Assembly (NCBI GenBank): GCA_963664845.1
Contig: OY761615.1
Coordinates: forward strand, 2,046,001-2,110,000
Direction of reading: 5' to 3'
Source: CAIYTF01 sp963664845
GTDB lineage: Bacteria > Bacteroidota > Ignavibacteria > Ignavibacteriales > Ignavibacteriaceae
Length of the DNA stretch: 64,000 nucleotides
The notes under the pieces are model-generated. The model ran no database searches. It worked only from the letters and a program-made list of their open reading frames with translations, and was not told where the DNA came from. How positions within the stretch are numbered: position 1 is the first letter of the stretch; each line of letters begins with the position of its first letter. A program made the position numbers and the translations under genes. Below are positions 16,526 through 25,722 of the stretch, one piece after another.

Positions 16526-19500
16526 ATGAAATTAGCTGATGTATCAATACGCCGTCCTGTCTTCGCTACAATGATGATCATGGCGTTGGTGGTGCTGGGA
16601 ATGTTTTCTTTTGTAAAGTTGAATGTTGACCTGTATCCCGATGTTGATATTCCCTATGTGATAGTGACGACGGTTCTGCCGGGTGCGGGACCGGAACAGA
16701 TTGAAACCGACGTGACCAAAAAAATTGAAGATGCAATCAATACTGTAAGCGGTATCGACTTCATGCAGTCGACCTCACAGGAAAACGTTTCTTTGGTAGT
16801 TATTGCATTCAAACTTGAAGTGGATGGAAAAGCAGCGGCGCAGGATGTGCGCGAAAAAGTTGCCGCTATCAGGGCAAACCTTCCAACTGAAATAAAAGAC
16901 CCGGTTATTCAGCGCTATGATCAGGCAAGCCTGCCGATCATGTCTTTGGCTGTTTCGGGCGCCAGGAGCCAAAAAGACATAACCGAGATAGTGAAGAATA
17001 CCATAAAAAAACGTCTGGAAAATATTCCAGGTGTTGGCAATATCGATCTGATCGGCGGCGCAGAGCGGGAAGTCAATCTTAATATTGACGCCGACAAACT
17101 GGCTGCCTATAAACTCAGCATTACCGATGTGATCCAAGGCGTGGCGTCAGCCAATGTCGAAATTCCCGGTGGCAATTTGATAAAAGACTCCCGGCAGGTT
17201 CTGCTGCGTACCAATGCCAAGTTCAAAGACGTTAAGGATTTTGAGCAGGTAGTTATTGCAAATCCCAAAGGGCAGCCAATCTACTTGAGGGATATTGGTA
17301 CTGTGGTTGACGGAGTAAAGGAACAAACCAGTCTCACCCGTCTCAACGGGAATGAAGCAGTTGGTCTAAATCTTATCAAGCAATCAGGCAGCAATACTGT
17401 TGATGTTGCAAAACAGGTTAATAAACAGATTGAAGAGTTGCGCAAGGAACTGCCAAAAGACATGGCTATCATTGTGGCGCAGGATAACAGTATCTTCATA
17501 AAAGATTCAATCAACGATGTTCTGTTTGATATTTTATATGGTGGTCTTCTTGCCATAATTGTCATCTATCTCTTTCTGGCAAACATGCGTGCAACCATCA
17601 TCAGCGCCCTTGCGTTACCTTCGTCAATCATCGCCAGCTTCATCATGATGTTTGCCCTTAAATTCACACTGAACATGATGTCGTTGCTTGCGCTTTCATT
17701 GGCGGTTGGTTTGCTTATTGATGACGCTATTGTAGTTATCGAGAATATATACCGGCACATGATGATGGGAAAGACTCCCATGGAAGCGGCGAAGGACGCA
17801 TCGGATGAAATCGGTTTGGCGGTTATGGCCACCACGTTTACCGTTGTAGCCGTGTTTGTTCCGGTGGCATTCATGCCCGGCATCGTGGGACGGTTTTTTT
17901 ATCAGTTTGGAATGACCATATCGGTTGCGGTTATGGTGTCGTTGTTTGTCGCCTTCACTTTAACCCCCATGCTGTCAGCCCGTTGGTTAAGCAAGGAAGA
18001 TGAGGATCTTGCCGAGAAGAAAGATATTCTGCACCGTGCGTTATATAAATTCAACATGATGTTCGAATCCATGAGCAAAGGTTATCAGCGTATGCTACGC
18101 TGGTCACTGGTGCACAGGGGAACGGTTATCCTTGTCTCGATACTCATTTTTATAGGAAGCTTCATGCTATTGGGACAGTTGGGCTCGGAGTTTTTCCCTG
18201 AAACGGACGAATCTGAGTATTATGTTATTATTAAAGCAGCTCCAGGCAGTTCGCTGGAGCAAACCAGCGCTCTCTGTGCTAAAGTGGAAAAATATTTACG
18301 GGGACGATCGGAAGTGAAAAATCTGCTGACTACCATTGGCGGGGCAAATGATCCGGTCACAAAGGCAAAAATATTTGTGAAAACGGTGCCCAGAAAAGAA
18401 AGAAAGTATTCAGTATCTGAAATGATGGCACAAACGCGCGAGTTTACCAAATCAGTTGCCGGTGCCAAATTCAGTTTTCTTCTTCAAGGTGGGCCCGGAG
18501 GCAGTGAAAAACCTGTTGTGTTCAGTGTGCGTGGTGAAAGTTTGGCTAAACTTCAGGCAATAGCAGCGCAGGTGGAAAAAATTATGAAGACAACTCCCGG
18601 GTCAGTTGATGCGGATAACAGTCTTGAGCAGTCCAAACCCGAAGCCCGTGTGCAGATAGACCGGGCAAAGGCAAACGATCTGGCGATCAACCCTCTTCAG
18701 GTTGCATCTGGCGTTCGCTCTATGGTTGACGGCTATGTGGCAACTCAATATCAGGTGGGTGATGAGCAGATAGACGTGCGAGTCAAATTGCAGAAAGAAA
18801 ATCGTACGGAGGTTAGTGATATAACTGCCTTGACTTTCAAGAGCAATAAAAAACTGCTTAATGGAAATGAGTTCCTGGTTCCCTTAAGTGATTTCGCTTC
18901 CATTGAAAATGCGGTTGGACCTTCTCAGATAAACCGTTATGCAAGGCAAAAAGAAATTCGGGTTGACTGCAACGTGCTCGGCAGAACAAGCGGCGAGGTG
19001 ATAGCAGATATTTCACAGAAAATAAAAAGCATTTCTCTCGAGCCCGGTTACAGTATCGAGGTCGTCGGTGAAGGTAAAGAACAGGCAGAATCGTTTTTTA
19101 ACATTCTTCTTTCCCTTTTATTGGCCATTGTTTTTGTTTATATCGTTTTGGCCGCACAGTTCGAGAGTTTTGTGCACCCGTTTTCCATTATGCTTGCACT
19201 TCCCATGTCTTTGGTTGGCGCGGCACTATTCCTGTTTATATTTGGAAGCACGGTATCGGTCATGTCAATGATTGGAATTATCATGTTAATGGGACTTGTG
19301 ACCAAAAATGGAATTCTGCTTGTGGATTATACGAACACGCTGAGAAGCAGAGGTTTGTCAAGGCTAGATGCATTATTGCAGGCTGGCCCCACAAGGCTGC
19401 GCCCCATTCTTATGACCAGCTTTGCCATGATCTTTGGTATGATGCCGGTTGCTTTTTCTTTTGGTGAAGGCTCTGAATTCCGCAAGCCAATGGGACAGGC

Positions 19501-19645
19501 AGTGATTGGTGGTATCATCACTTCCACATTTTTAACATTGCTGATTGTGCCCGTAGTTTATACCTTATTGGACGATTTTTCATTCCGTAAGCTATTTAAG
19601 AGAAAGAATAATGACAAAGCAAAGCATCCCGTTTCAAACGATTGA
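16526..19645 (+). CDS. RND efflux transporter permease (AcrB/HAE1 family)
   Basis: A 1039-residue inner-membrane pump, normal length. N-terminus MKLADVSIRRPVFATMMIMA; two large periplasmic loops; the proton-relay helix VGLLIDDAIVVIENIYRH with the two adjacent Asp; and the second half repeat ending with GLVTKNGILLVDYTN. HAE1-type features (no extended heavy-metal CzcA motif seen) point to drug or lipid-like substrates rather than divalent metals, but specificity is not certain. It follows the MFP gene and overlaps the cupin gene by 35 bases. The ECF/CnrYX-like module lies 700 bases downstream and might respond to the pump's substrates (inference). Confidence 0.95.
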   Translation: MKLADVSIRRPVFATMMIMALVVLGMFSFVKLNVDLYPDVDIPYVIVTTVLPGAGPEQIETDVTKKIEDAINTVSGIDFMQSTSQENVSLVVIAFKLEVDGKAAAQDVREKVAAIRANLPTEIKDPVIQRYDQASLPIMSLAVSGARSQKDITEIVKNTIKKRLENIPGVGNIDLIGGAEREVNLNIDADKLAAYKLSITDVIQGVASANVEIPGGNLIKDSRQVLLRTNAKFKDVKDFEQVVIANPKGQPIYLRDIGTVVDGVKEQTSLTRLNGNEAVGLNLIKQSGSNTVDVAKQVNKQIEELRKELPKDMAIIVAQDNSIFIKDSINDVLFDILYGGLLAIIVIYLFLANMRATIISALALPSSIIASFIMMFALKFTLNMMSLLALSLAVGLLIDDAIVVIENIYRHMMMGKTPMEAAKDASDEIGLAVMATTFTVVAVFVPVAFMPGIVGRFFYQFGMTISVAVMVSLFVAFTLTPMLSARWLSKEDEDLAEKKDILHRALYKFNMMFESMSKGYQRMLRWSLVHRGTVILVSILIFIGSFMLLGQLGSEFFPETDESEYYVIIKAAPGSSLEQTSALCAKVEKYLRGRSEVKNLLTTIGGANDPVTKAKIFVKTVPRKERKYSVSEMMAQTREFTKSVAGAKFSFLLQGGPGGSEKPVVFSVRGESLAKLQAIAAQVEKIMKTTPGSVDADNSLEQSKPEARVQIDRAKANDLAINPLQVASGVRSMVDGYVATQYQVGDEQIDVRVKLQKENRTEVSDITALTFKSNKKLLNGNEFLVPLSDFASIENAVGPSQINRYARQKEIRVDCNVLGRTSGEVIADISQKIKSISLEPGYSIEVVGEGKEQAESFFNILLSLLLAIVFVYIVLAAQFESFVHPFSIMLALPMSLVGAALFLFIFGSTVSVMSMIGIIMLMGLVTKNGILLVDYTNTLRSRGLSRLDALLQAGPTRLRPILMTSFAMIFGMMPVAFSFGEGSEFRKPMGQAVIGGIITSTFLTLLIVPVVYTLLDDFSFRKLFKRKNNDKAKHPVSND

Positions 19646-19961
19646 TTGGACACAGGTTCCCAAAACTGAATATAAGGGCGAAACGGGAATAGCATACTGG
19701 CAAACAGTTCAACTGCCGGGACTTCGGATCAGAATTGTAGAATATTCTGAGGGGTACCTTGCAGATCACTGGTGCCGTAAAGGGCACATCGTTCACTGTC
19801 TCGAAGGCCGTCTGGAAAGCGAATTGCAAACCGGAGAGAAGTTCGTTCTTACTGAAGGAATGACCTATGTCGTGTCTGATGAATTAAGCTCACACAGGTC
19901 AATAACGCAAGAGAGAGTGAAGTTAATGATTGTCGACGGGGAGTTCCTGCGCGCGGAGTAG
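19611..19961 (+). CDS. DHCW-motif cupin-fold protein
   Basis: A 116-residue small single-domain beta-barrel protein. The ADHWCRKGHIVHCLEGRLE segment carries the D-H-W-C motif that defines this cupin subfamily, with additional His that may bind metal. It overlaps the end of the RND gene by 35 bases, so it belongs to the efflux operon. Substrate and role unknown; family members often accompany resistance genes. Its first 12 codons lie inside the RND gene in another frame, after an AGAGAAAGA ribosome site. Confidence 0.8.
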   Translation: MTKQSIPFQTIDWTQVPKTEYKGETGIAYWQTVQLPGLRIRIVEYSEGYLADHWCRKGHIVHCLEGRLESELQTGEKFVLTEGMTYVVSDELSSHRSITQERVKLMIVDGEFLRAE

Positions 19962-20295
19962 AGCCTAATACAAGATAATGGTCTTTTGCTCGGGTCCGCT
20001 ACGTACCTGGGCAAAAGGTCATCAGGTGACCGGAAAATTCTATTTCTAGTTGCTTATTGGTATTGGGACCGGTTATCATTACCATTGAACCTCTCTATGC
20101 CAGGCAGAAACATGCAGTATTTGCATTGTGTGTCCTCGTTTGCTCCCCCGGCAACTATCGCAACACCGTTTGAACGATTTTCCCACTTTATTTCACTCCC
20201 CACGGGTAGGCATCACTGCTTTTACCTTCTGTACCTCCTTGAATAGTATCCCAATTATGTGCTAATTTGCAATAGAGAGATATATTTTCTATGAT
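19962..20295 (+). other. Intergenic region after the efflux operon
   Basis: No convincing gene. At 19980-20021 an imperfect stem (GGTCTTTTGC... and GCAAAAGGTC, with an inner GGGT/ACCT pair) lies just past the cupin stop and may be the terminator of the efflux operon; no clear T-run follows. Confidence 0.45.
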
Positions 20296-20322
20296 GCGCA
20301 AGTATTGAACGGTAAAGTCGTC
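20296..20322 (+). promoter_or_regulatory. Putative ECF-type promoter of the second sigma gene
   Basis: GCGCAAG at 20296-20302, 16 bases, CGTC at 20319-20322 followed by CAATAG. The same boxes and gap occur before the first sigma gene (2810-2836, with TAAGATAG after CGTC). Confidence 0.55.
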
Positions 20323-20346
20323 CAATAGAATAAGAACAGAGAAGTA

Positions 20347-20922
20347 ATGGAAGAAACTGAGCTCATAAGTCGGCTAAAAAATGGAGACTATAGCGCGTTC
20401 AGGTTGATTTTTGACCAATATCACCCTTCCATTTTGAATTGCTGTTTCAGATTTGTTAAGAGCAAAGAAACTGCCGAAGACCTGACACAGGAGGTGTTAA
20501 TTGAAGTTTACAAGTCCATAAACACCTTCAGGGCCGAATCAAAATTCTCAACGTGGCTCTATCGGATAGCAATTTCAAAGTCACTAGACCATTTGAAAAG
20601 CTTGAAAAGGCAGAAACGGCGGGTGTTTCTTAAAAGCATATTTTCGAATACAGAAGCTGACGAAAGGGATTTCTCCTCGGATGGGCAAAACCCGCAAAGA
20701 TTATTGGAAAATGCGGAACGTGTGCAGGTGCTTTCTGATGCTGTCAGTTCATTGTCTGATAATCAAAATGTGGCTTTTACTTTAAGTAAGTATGATGAGT
20801 TAAGCTATCAAGAAATTGCTGAGATATTAGGTACTACGATACCTTCTGTGGAGTCGTTGATTTTCAGGGCAAAATCAAATTTGAAGAAAAAACTTTACAA
20901 CTATTATAAAACGCATCAGTAA
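20347..20922 (+). CDS. ECF-type RNA polymerase sigma factor (second copy type)
   Basis: A 191-residue sigma-70-family factor with regions 2 and 4 only: TAEDLTQEVLIEVYKSINTF, TWLYRIAISKSLDHLKSLKR and the helix-turn-helix LSYQEIAEILGTTIPSVES. It shares architecture and many identical positions with the 2.86 kb factor but they are clearly diverged, so they are paralogues of an old duplication or independent gains. Its length equals CnrH. It heads sigma / one-span protein / Spy-like protein, with gaps of 17 and 12 bases. Confidence 0.92.
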   Translation: MEETELISRLKNGDYSAFRLIFDQYHPSILNCCFRFVKSKETAEDLTQEVLIEVYKSINTFRAESKFSTWLYRIAISKSLDHLKSLKRQKRRVFLKSIFSNTEADERDFSSDGQNPQRLLENAERVQVLSDAVSSLSDNQNVAFTLSKYDELSYQEIAEILGTTIPSVESLIFRAKSNLKKKLYNYYKTHQ

Positions 20923-20939
20923 CCGGATGTGACAATACT

Positions 20940-21245
20940 ATGGAAAAAAATAAGCTAATTGAGAGCGAAGTGGGAAAGACACTAAATGTTTTGGATGATC
21001 TCCCAAAACTTCCTCCCTCGCCATTTTTATTCACGCGCATAGAAGCAGGTCTGGCGCCTGAAGCTTCCAAGGGCCAGAAGCGATTTTTCGCCAATCTGCA
21101 GTTGAAGCCAATCGGACTCGCGTTTATAATTATCCTCAACATTATTACGGCCATTCACTTTTTAAGCAGCAGCAGACAGGATTCCCGCAGCGCTCTTGTT
21201 TATTCTCTTAGTAGGGATTATAATACCACGCAGACAGATTTTTAG
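20940..21245 (+). CDS. Putative membrane anti-sigma factor, CnrY-like (second)
   Basis: A 101-residue protein: cytoplasmic part with LDDLPKLPPSPFLFTRIEAGL, single membrane span at about residues 58-75, short periplasmic tail. The LD-P-F-x-x-RIE pattern is the same as in the first module. Position directly after the sigma gene and before a membrane-anchored Spy-like gene supports an anti-sigma role. No family domain is seen directly. Starts 18 bases after the sigma stop. Confidence 0.6.
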   Translation: MEKNKLIESEVGKTLNVLDDLPKLPPSPFLFTRIEAGLAPEASKGQKRFFANLQLKPIGLAFIIILNIITAIHFLSSSRQDSRSALVYSLSRDYNTTQTDF

Positions 21246-21257
21246 CGGAATAACAAA

Positions 21258-22097
21258 ATGGACCTAATAAAACAGAATAAATTCATCAGTTGGGTAATAG
21301 CAGTGCTGGTTGTGCTCAATATGGTTACCTTGGCCATTATTTGGGTGCAATCGAACAATGGAAATGTTCCCAAGGTCGTTGACAATGCAATTCCGCCTGA
21401 TAATTCGGTAAAATTGATTCAAAAAGAAATTGGACTTTCCGGTGATCAGACGCAGCAATATCAGGATATGCGAAGTGATTTTCAGACGAAGACCAAGGAG
21501 CTCAATGATGAGCTGAACAGTTTGAAACTTCGTATTGCTGATGAAATTTTCAAAACCAATCCCGATAAAAAATTTGTGGATTCAGCTGCTTCCAGAATTG
21601 GAACACTGCAATCCAAAATTGAAGTCATTCGTTTTGAACATTTTCGAAGTCTGGTACAAATATGCGACGCCGGGCAAAAAGACAAACTTCAGCCGGTGTT
21701 GAAAGAAGTATTTGGAAAGAAAAAACCTGTCGATAACCCCGAGCCTAAACCTCTCCGAGAAGCTGTTAAAACGTTTGAAAAGAACAGTGCCGCTGAACAG
21801 GATAACGAGCGAATTCGCCCTGATGACCGGCAAGGACCTCCTTCCCGTGAGGAAAAACTGGAGAAATATGCTAAGAGGCTATCGCTTTCCCCTGAACAAA
21901 TGGAGCAGGCCAGGAATATCTTTAATACTTCACATGCTAAAGCTGCAAAATTAAGGGCGTTGCGTGATCCTGACCCAGGTGTAATTGAAGCGGAGAAACA
22001 GAAGATACGGCATGAAGAAGATGACGCGATTATGAAAATACTCAACCGTGAACAAAAAACAGAATTTGAACGAATGCTTGCGAAGAGAAACCGATAG
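21258..22097 (+). CDS. Membrane-anchored protein with two Spy/CpxP-like domains
   Basis: A 279-residue protein with an N-terminal membrane span (residues about 10-28) and a periplasmic part with two consecutive Spy/CpxP-like helical domains: first IGLSGDQTQQYQDMRSDFQ to CDAGQKDKLQPVLKEV, second LSLSPEQMEQARNIFNT to LNREQKTEFERMLAKR, separated by a Pro/Lys-rich linker. The first module in this window has two separate genes at this place (4043-4534 and 4591-5160); here the domains are on one chain. Predicted signal input to the anti-sigma protein (inference). Ends the operon before the terminator at 22125. Confidence 0.75.
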   Translation: MDLIKQNKFISWVIAVLVVLNMVTLAIIWVQSNNGNVPKVVDNAIPPDNSVKLIQKEIGLSGDQTQQYQDMRSDFQTKTKELNDELNSLKLRIADEIFKTNPDKKFVDSAASRIGTLQSKIEVIRFEHFRSLVQICDAGQKDKLQPVLKEVFGKKKPVDNPEPKPLREAVKTFEKNSAAEQDNERIRPDDRQGPPSREEKLEKYAKRLSLSPEQMEQARNIFNTSHAKAAKLRALRDPDPGVIEAEKQKIRHEEDDAIMKILNREQKTEFERMLAKRNR

Positions 22098-22124
22098 TTA
22101 TTGTAAACAAAACAACAACTAAAG

Positions 22125-22161
22125 AGCCTTTCAATCCCATGTCCGGTATTGAAAGGCTTTT
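22125..22161 (+). terminator. Intrinsic terminator of the second ECF operon
   Basis: AGCCTTTCAAT (22125-22135) and its exact complement (22148-22158) around a 12-base loop, followed by TTTT. It ends the sigma/anti-sigma/sensor operon, and also rules out the nearby upstream ATG (22149) as start of the next gene. Confidence 0.85.
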
Positions 22162-22274
22162 ATCGTTTAAAATATAGAGGGCCTTTAAAAACAGTTCCGC
22201 AAGTTAAGCCACAAATTGTCGTCCAACCTTATGAATTGAATTTTATTATGTGGAATTGGATGAGGCTTGTTTTT

Positions 22275-23984
22275 ATGCAGGATGTTTTGCGTATACTCTG
22301 CATGGCGATGATGATGCATTTTTGTTATACCCAATCTGCTGTTGCGGACTCCTCACTGTTTGTTACTGATCCAATACTTAGTCGCCCAACAGATAGATCC
22401 GTAACTATCACAGTTGTTCCAAAAAAAATACTGCAACTATATGTAGAATATGGAACGGTTTCTGCTACCTATGTAAGTCAAACCCCAACAATAGCCACCA
22501 TTGCAAATGTTCCGGTAAAAATGCTGATGAACGATCTTTCCCCTGACACGCGCTATTATTACAGGCTTGGCTATAAGGAAAACGGTGCAAGTCAGTTTGT
22601 TTCCGGGCAGGAGTTTACATTCACCACGCAAAGATCGAAGGGAAGCACCTTCAAATTCGGGATAACAGCAGATTCTCATCTGTATGATAAAAAAGGCATT
22701 CCCGTAATGATGAAGGTGACCATGCTGAATCTGCAGAATGCAAGGCCGGATTTCGTTCTTGATCTTGGTGATACATTTGGCGACGATCATCAGCCCACAA
22801 CTATCATGCAGCAGGAAATGATGCAGTTGCATCTTAATTTTATGCCCTACATAGGAATGGTTTGTCATTCGTCTCACTTTTTCTTTTGCCTGGGGAATCA
22901 TGAAGGAGAAAGCGGATATTACCTCTTGCAAACCCCTCCCGATAATATGGCAGTTTATGCTACTCTGGCAAGAAAATATTACTATGCCAACCCTTACCCG
23001 GATGCTTTTTATACCGGGAACACGGCTGTCGAGAACTTTGGAATGGGATATCCGGAAAACTATTATACATGGGAATGGGGCGATGCCTTGTTTGTGGTGC
23101 TTGACACATACCGCAGCGGTATTGCAAACGATAAACCTGAAGGATGGGATTGGACTCTGGGCGAGAAGCAATACACTTGGTTTAAGCAAACTTTGGAGAA
23201 CAGCGCTGCTAAATATAAATTCGTATTTGCTCATCACATCAGAGGCCAGGGACGAGGTGGAATAATTATGGCCAAGTTGTTCGAGTGGGGTGGATATGGA
23301 AACAATGGGACAACATGGGGCTTTGGAGCAAACCGGTCGGGTTGGGCGATGCCAATTCATCAGCTAATGGTAAATAATGGTGTGAATATTTTTTTCCAGG
23401 GACACGACCATCTCTTTGCGCAGGAAATGTTGGATGGATTGGTTTATCAGGAAGTTCCCATGCCAAGTGATTCAACATATATGATTGGAATGCTTGCTAA
23501 TGCCGATGCTTATTCCAGTAACCAGCTTAACGGAACCGGAACTTTAGTGGTAACGGTGGCGCCCACTGAGGCAAAGGTGGAGTATATCCGGTCATATCTC
23601 CCGCGCGATACCAGTGCAACGCAGCGGAATGGCTCGGTTGCTTTTTCCTATACGGTGGCCCCACGGGTTTTAGGCATTAAAAAATACAATTCGGGAACAA
23701 AATCAATCAGGCTTGAACAAAACCATCCGAATCCTTTTAATCCGGGCACGGAGATTCAAAATTCAATTGCAGAGGCAGGAATTGTTACGCTAAAAGTATT
23801 TGATATTCTGGGGCGGGAAGTGGCTGTTCTTGTCGATGGACATAAAGCACCAGGTTCTTACACCGCGAAATTTTCAGTGCCGGGCACTGGTGCATTGGGA
23901 ACAACAAAAGCCTCTGGTGTCTTTTTCTATCAATTAAGATCGCATGCAGGCGTCCTTAGCCAAAAAGCAATTTTTATTAAATAA
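22275..23984 (+). CDS. Secreted purple-acid-phosphatase-like metallophosphoesterase with T9SS domain
   Basis: About 569 residues. The ATG at 22275 follows a GAGG (22263-22266) by 9 bases and starts a signal peptide (VLRILCMAMMMHFCYTQSAVA); the longer frame to 22149 begins inside a terminator. An N-terminal fibronectin-like region (FVTDPILSRPTDRSVTI..) is followed by a calcineurin-like metal site: ITADSHLYD, DLGDTFGDD, LGNHEGE, FAHHIRGQ, GHDHLF. The C-terminal 80 residues are a sorting domain (NHPNPFNP...). Such enzymes hydrolyse phosphate esters outside the cell. Tandem with the next gene, its paralogue, 17 bases apart. Confidence 0.85.
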   Translation: MQDVLRILCMAMMMHFCYTQSAVADSSLFVTDPILSRPTDRSVTITVVPKKILQLYVEYGTVSATYVSQTPTIATIANVPVKMLMNDLSPDTRYYYRLGYKENGASQFVSGQEFTFTTQRSKGSTFKFGITADSHLYDKKGIPVMMKVTMLNLQNARPDFVLDLGDTFGDDHQPTTIMQQEMMQLHLNFMPYIGMVCHSSHFFFCLGNHEGESGYYLLQTPPDNMAVYATLARKYYYANPYPDAFYTGNTAVENFGMGYPENYYTWEWGDALFVVLDTYRSGIANDKPEGWDWTLGEKQYTWFKQTLENSAAKYKFVFAHHIRGQGRGGIIMAKLFEWGGYGNNGTTWGFGANRSGWAMPIHQLMVNNGVNIFFQGHDHLFAQEMLDGLVYQEVPMPSDSTYMIGMLANADAYSSNQLNGTGTLVVTVAPTEAKVEYIRSYLPRDTSATQRNGSVAFSYTVAPRVLGIKKYNSGTKSIRLEQNHPNPFNPGTEIQNSIAEAGIVTLKVFDILGREVAVLVDGHKAPGSYTAKFSVPGTGALGTTKASGVFFYQLRSHAGVLSQKAIFIK

Positions 23985-24001
23985 GTATGGCGTACAAGTA
24001 A

Positions 24002-25702
24002 ATGAAAAATATCACCCAAATAGTTGTTTTGTTGTTTCTGACACTATCCGGTTACGGCTTTTCAGGTAGCTTGCAAACCACAAACGACACGCTGCAATTT
24101 ATTTGCAATGAACTTCTCAGCAGGCCTACGGCACATTCCATCACAATAAATGCCTGTGCCAATAGGGATCTGGATATGTATTTTGAGTACGGGACCGATT
24201 CGGTTTCTTATATAATGCAGACCGGTGTTCAACGCTGTATTGACAGCATTCCGGCAGTATTCCTTCTTGACAACCTAAAAGCAGATACCAAATACTGCTA
24301 TCGAATGAGATACCGTGAAGTGGGGCAAACAACATACCTGAGCAGGAGCAGCCATAGCTTTCACACACAAAGGCCATCAGGCAGCTCATACACCTTCGCA
24401 GTGCAAGCTGACCCGCACCTGGATACCAATTCCAATCCTGCCGTATATGCAGTAACGCTCCAGAATATTTTGCTTAAGGATCCTGACTTTCTCCTTGATC
24501 TTGGTGATACGTTCATGTCAGAGAAATTGCCAACGCAAAATCTGTTGGAAATAACCAAACGTCATTTGTTACTTAGATCATATTTCGATATTGTCTGTCA
24601 TTCCGTGCCGCTCTATCTTGTGCAGGGCAATCATGATGGCGAACTTGGCTGGCTTTTAAACAATACCGCAAACTGTACTCCAGTATGGAACAGTAATTTG
24701 CGGAAGACCTATTTCCCCAATCCGGAGCCTGATTCTTTTTATACAGGCAATACGGTGAGTGAACCCTTTGTGGGTTTACGTCAAAACTACTATGCCTGGG
24801 AATGGGGGAATGCATTGTTCATTGTGCTTGACCCATACTGGTACACCAAGAGCAAACCCGGGTGGGGATGGACGCTTGGTGCTGATCAGTACAATTGGCT
24901 GAAAAAAACGCTCACAAAAAATAAGGCAAAATTCAAATTTGTGTTTTGTCATCAACTCGTTGGCGGAAACGGAACAGATGCCCGTGGCGGCTCTGAGTTT
25001 GTGGATTTCTTCGAAATGGGCGGGCATAATTTAGATTCCACCTGGGGATTTGACTCATACCGGACAGGTTGGGAAAAACCAATCCACACACTGCTAATGG
25101 AAAACAATGCATCTATTTATTTCCATGGTCACGACCACTTTTACGGGAAGCAGGATAAAGATGGCATAGTGTACCAGGAAGTGCCTCAACCTTCACTTAA
25201 AAGCTTTACCAGTCTTTCTGCCGCACAGTATGGTTATGTTAACGGCACAATTCTCCCTAATCGGGGCTACCTGTTGGTTACTATGACCGATACAACAGCC
25301 AGGGTTGAATACATCAGAACCTATCTCCCGACTGAAGAGAATGGCTCAAGGCACAATGGCGATATTAGTCACACATATACACTTACCAGATCGGGCACGG
25401 CCGCAAGTGTAACAGAGTTCAACCCGGCGCATAAAGGCTTTGTGCTCCATCAGAACTATCCCAATCCGTTTAATCCTGAAACCACCATTAGGTATGCTAC
25501 TCCGATTGGAGCGAATGTTCAATTAAAAGTGTTTGATGTTCTCGGTCGCGAAATAGTAACACTTGTTGATGAGTATCAACAAGCGGGTACGTATACCGTT
25601 TCATTTAACTCGCAAAGGCTTTCACTTTCCAGCGGTGTCTATATTTGCCGGATTGCTGCCGGCGGAAATGCAAAAGCTATAAAAATGACGGTTCTTAAAT
25701 AA
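24002..25702 (+). CDS. Secreted purple-acid-phosphatase-like metallophosphoesterase with T9SS domain (paralogue)
   Basis: A 566-residue homologue of the preceding gene with the same layout: signal peptide, fibronectin-like part (NELLSRPTAHSITINA), metal motifs VQADPHLD, DLGDTFMSE, QGNHDGE, FCHQLVGG, HGHDHFYG, and a sorting domain from NYPNPFNPETTIRY to the C-terminus. All metal ligands of the family are present (D-x-H, GDxx, GNHD/E, HxHxx). Probably a second extracellular phosphatase with other substrate range. The adjacent pair points to a local duplication; conserved sequence differences suggest it is not recent. Confidence 0.85.
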   Translation: MKNITQIVVLLFLTLSGYGFSGSLQTTNDTLQFICNELLSRPTAHSITINACANRDLDMYFEYGTDSVSYIMQTGVQRCIDSIPAVFLLDNLKADTKYCYRMRYREVGQTTYLSRSSHSFHTQRPSGSSYTFAVQADPHLDTNSNPAVYAVTLQNILLKDPDFLLDLGDTFMSEKLPTQNLLEITKRHLLLRSYFDIVCHSVPLYLVQGNHDGELGWLLNNTANCTPVWNSNLRKTYFPNPEPDSFYTGNTVSEPFVGLRQNYYAWEWGNALFIVLDPYWYTKSKPGWGWTLGADQYNWLKKTLTKNKAKFKFVFCHQLVGGNGTDARGGSEFVDFFEMGGHNLDSTWGFDSYRTGWEKPIHTLLMENNASIYFHGHDHFYGKQDKDGIVYQEVPQPSLKSFTSLSAAQYGYVNGTILPNRGYLLVTMTDTTARVEYIRTYLPTEENGSRHNGDISHTYTLTRSGTAASVTEFNPAHKGFVLHQNYPNPFNPETTIRYATPIGANVQLKVFDVLGREIVTLVDEYQQAGTYTVSFNSQRLSLSSGVYICRIAAGGNAKAIKMTVLK

Positions 25703-25722
25703 CAGAGTTCAATGGAAATAAA

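Noticed and set aside
19986..20246. An 86-residue frame after the cupin gene
   Set aside because: Crosses a hairpin; codon pattern and composition do not resemble a protein, no homologous motif.
22149..22274. Long N-terminal extension of the first phosphatase
   Set aside because: The earliest start lies inside a terminator; the ATG at 22275 has a ribosome site and starts a signal peptide.
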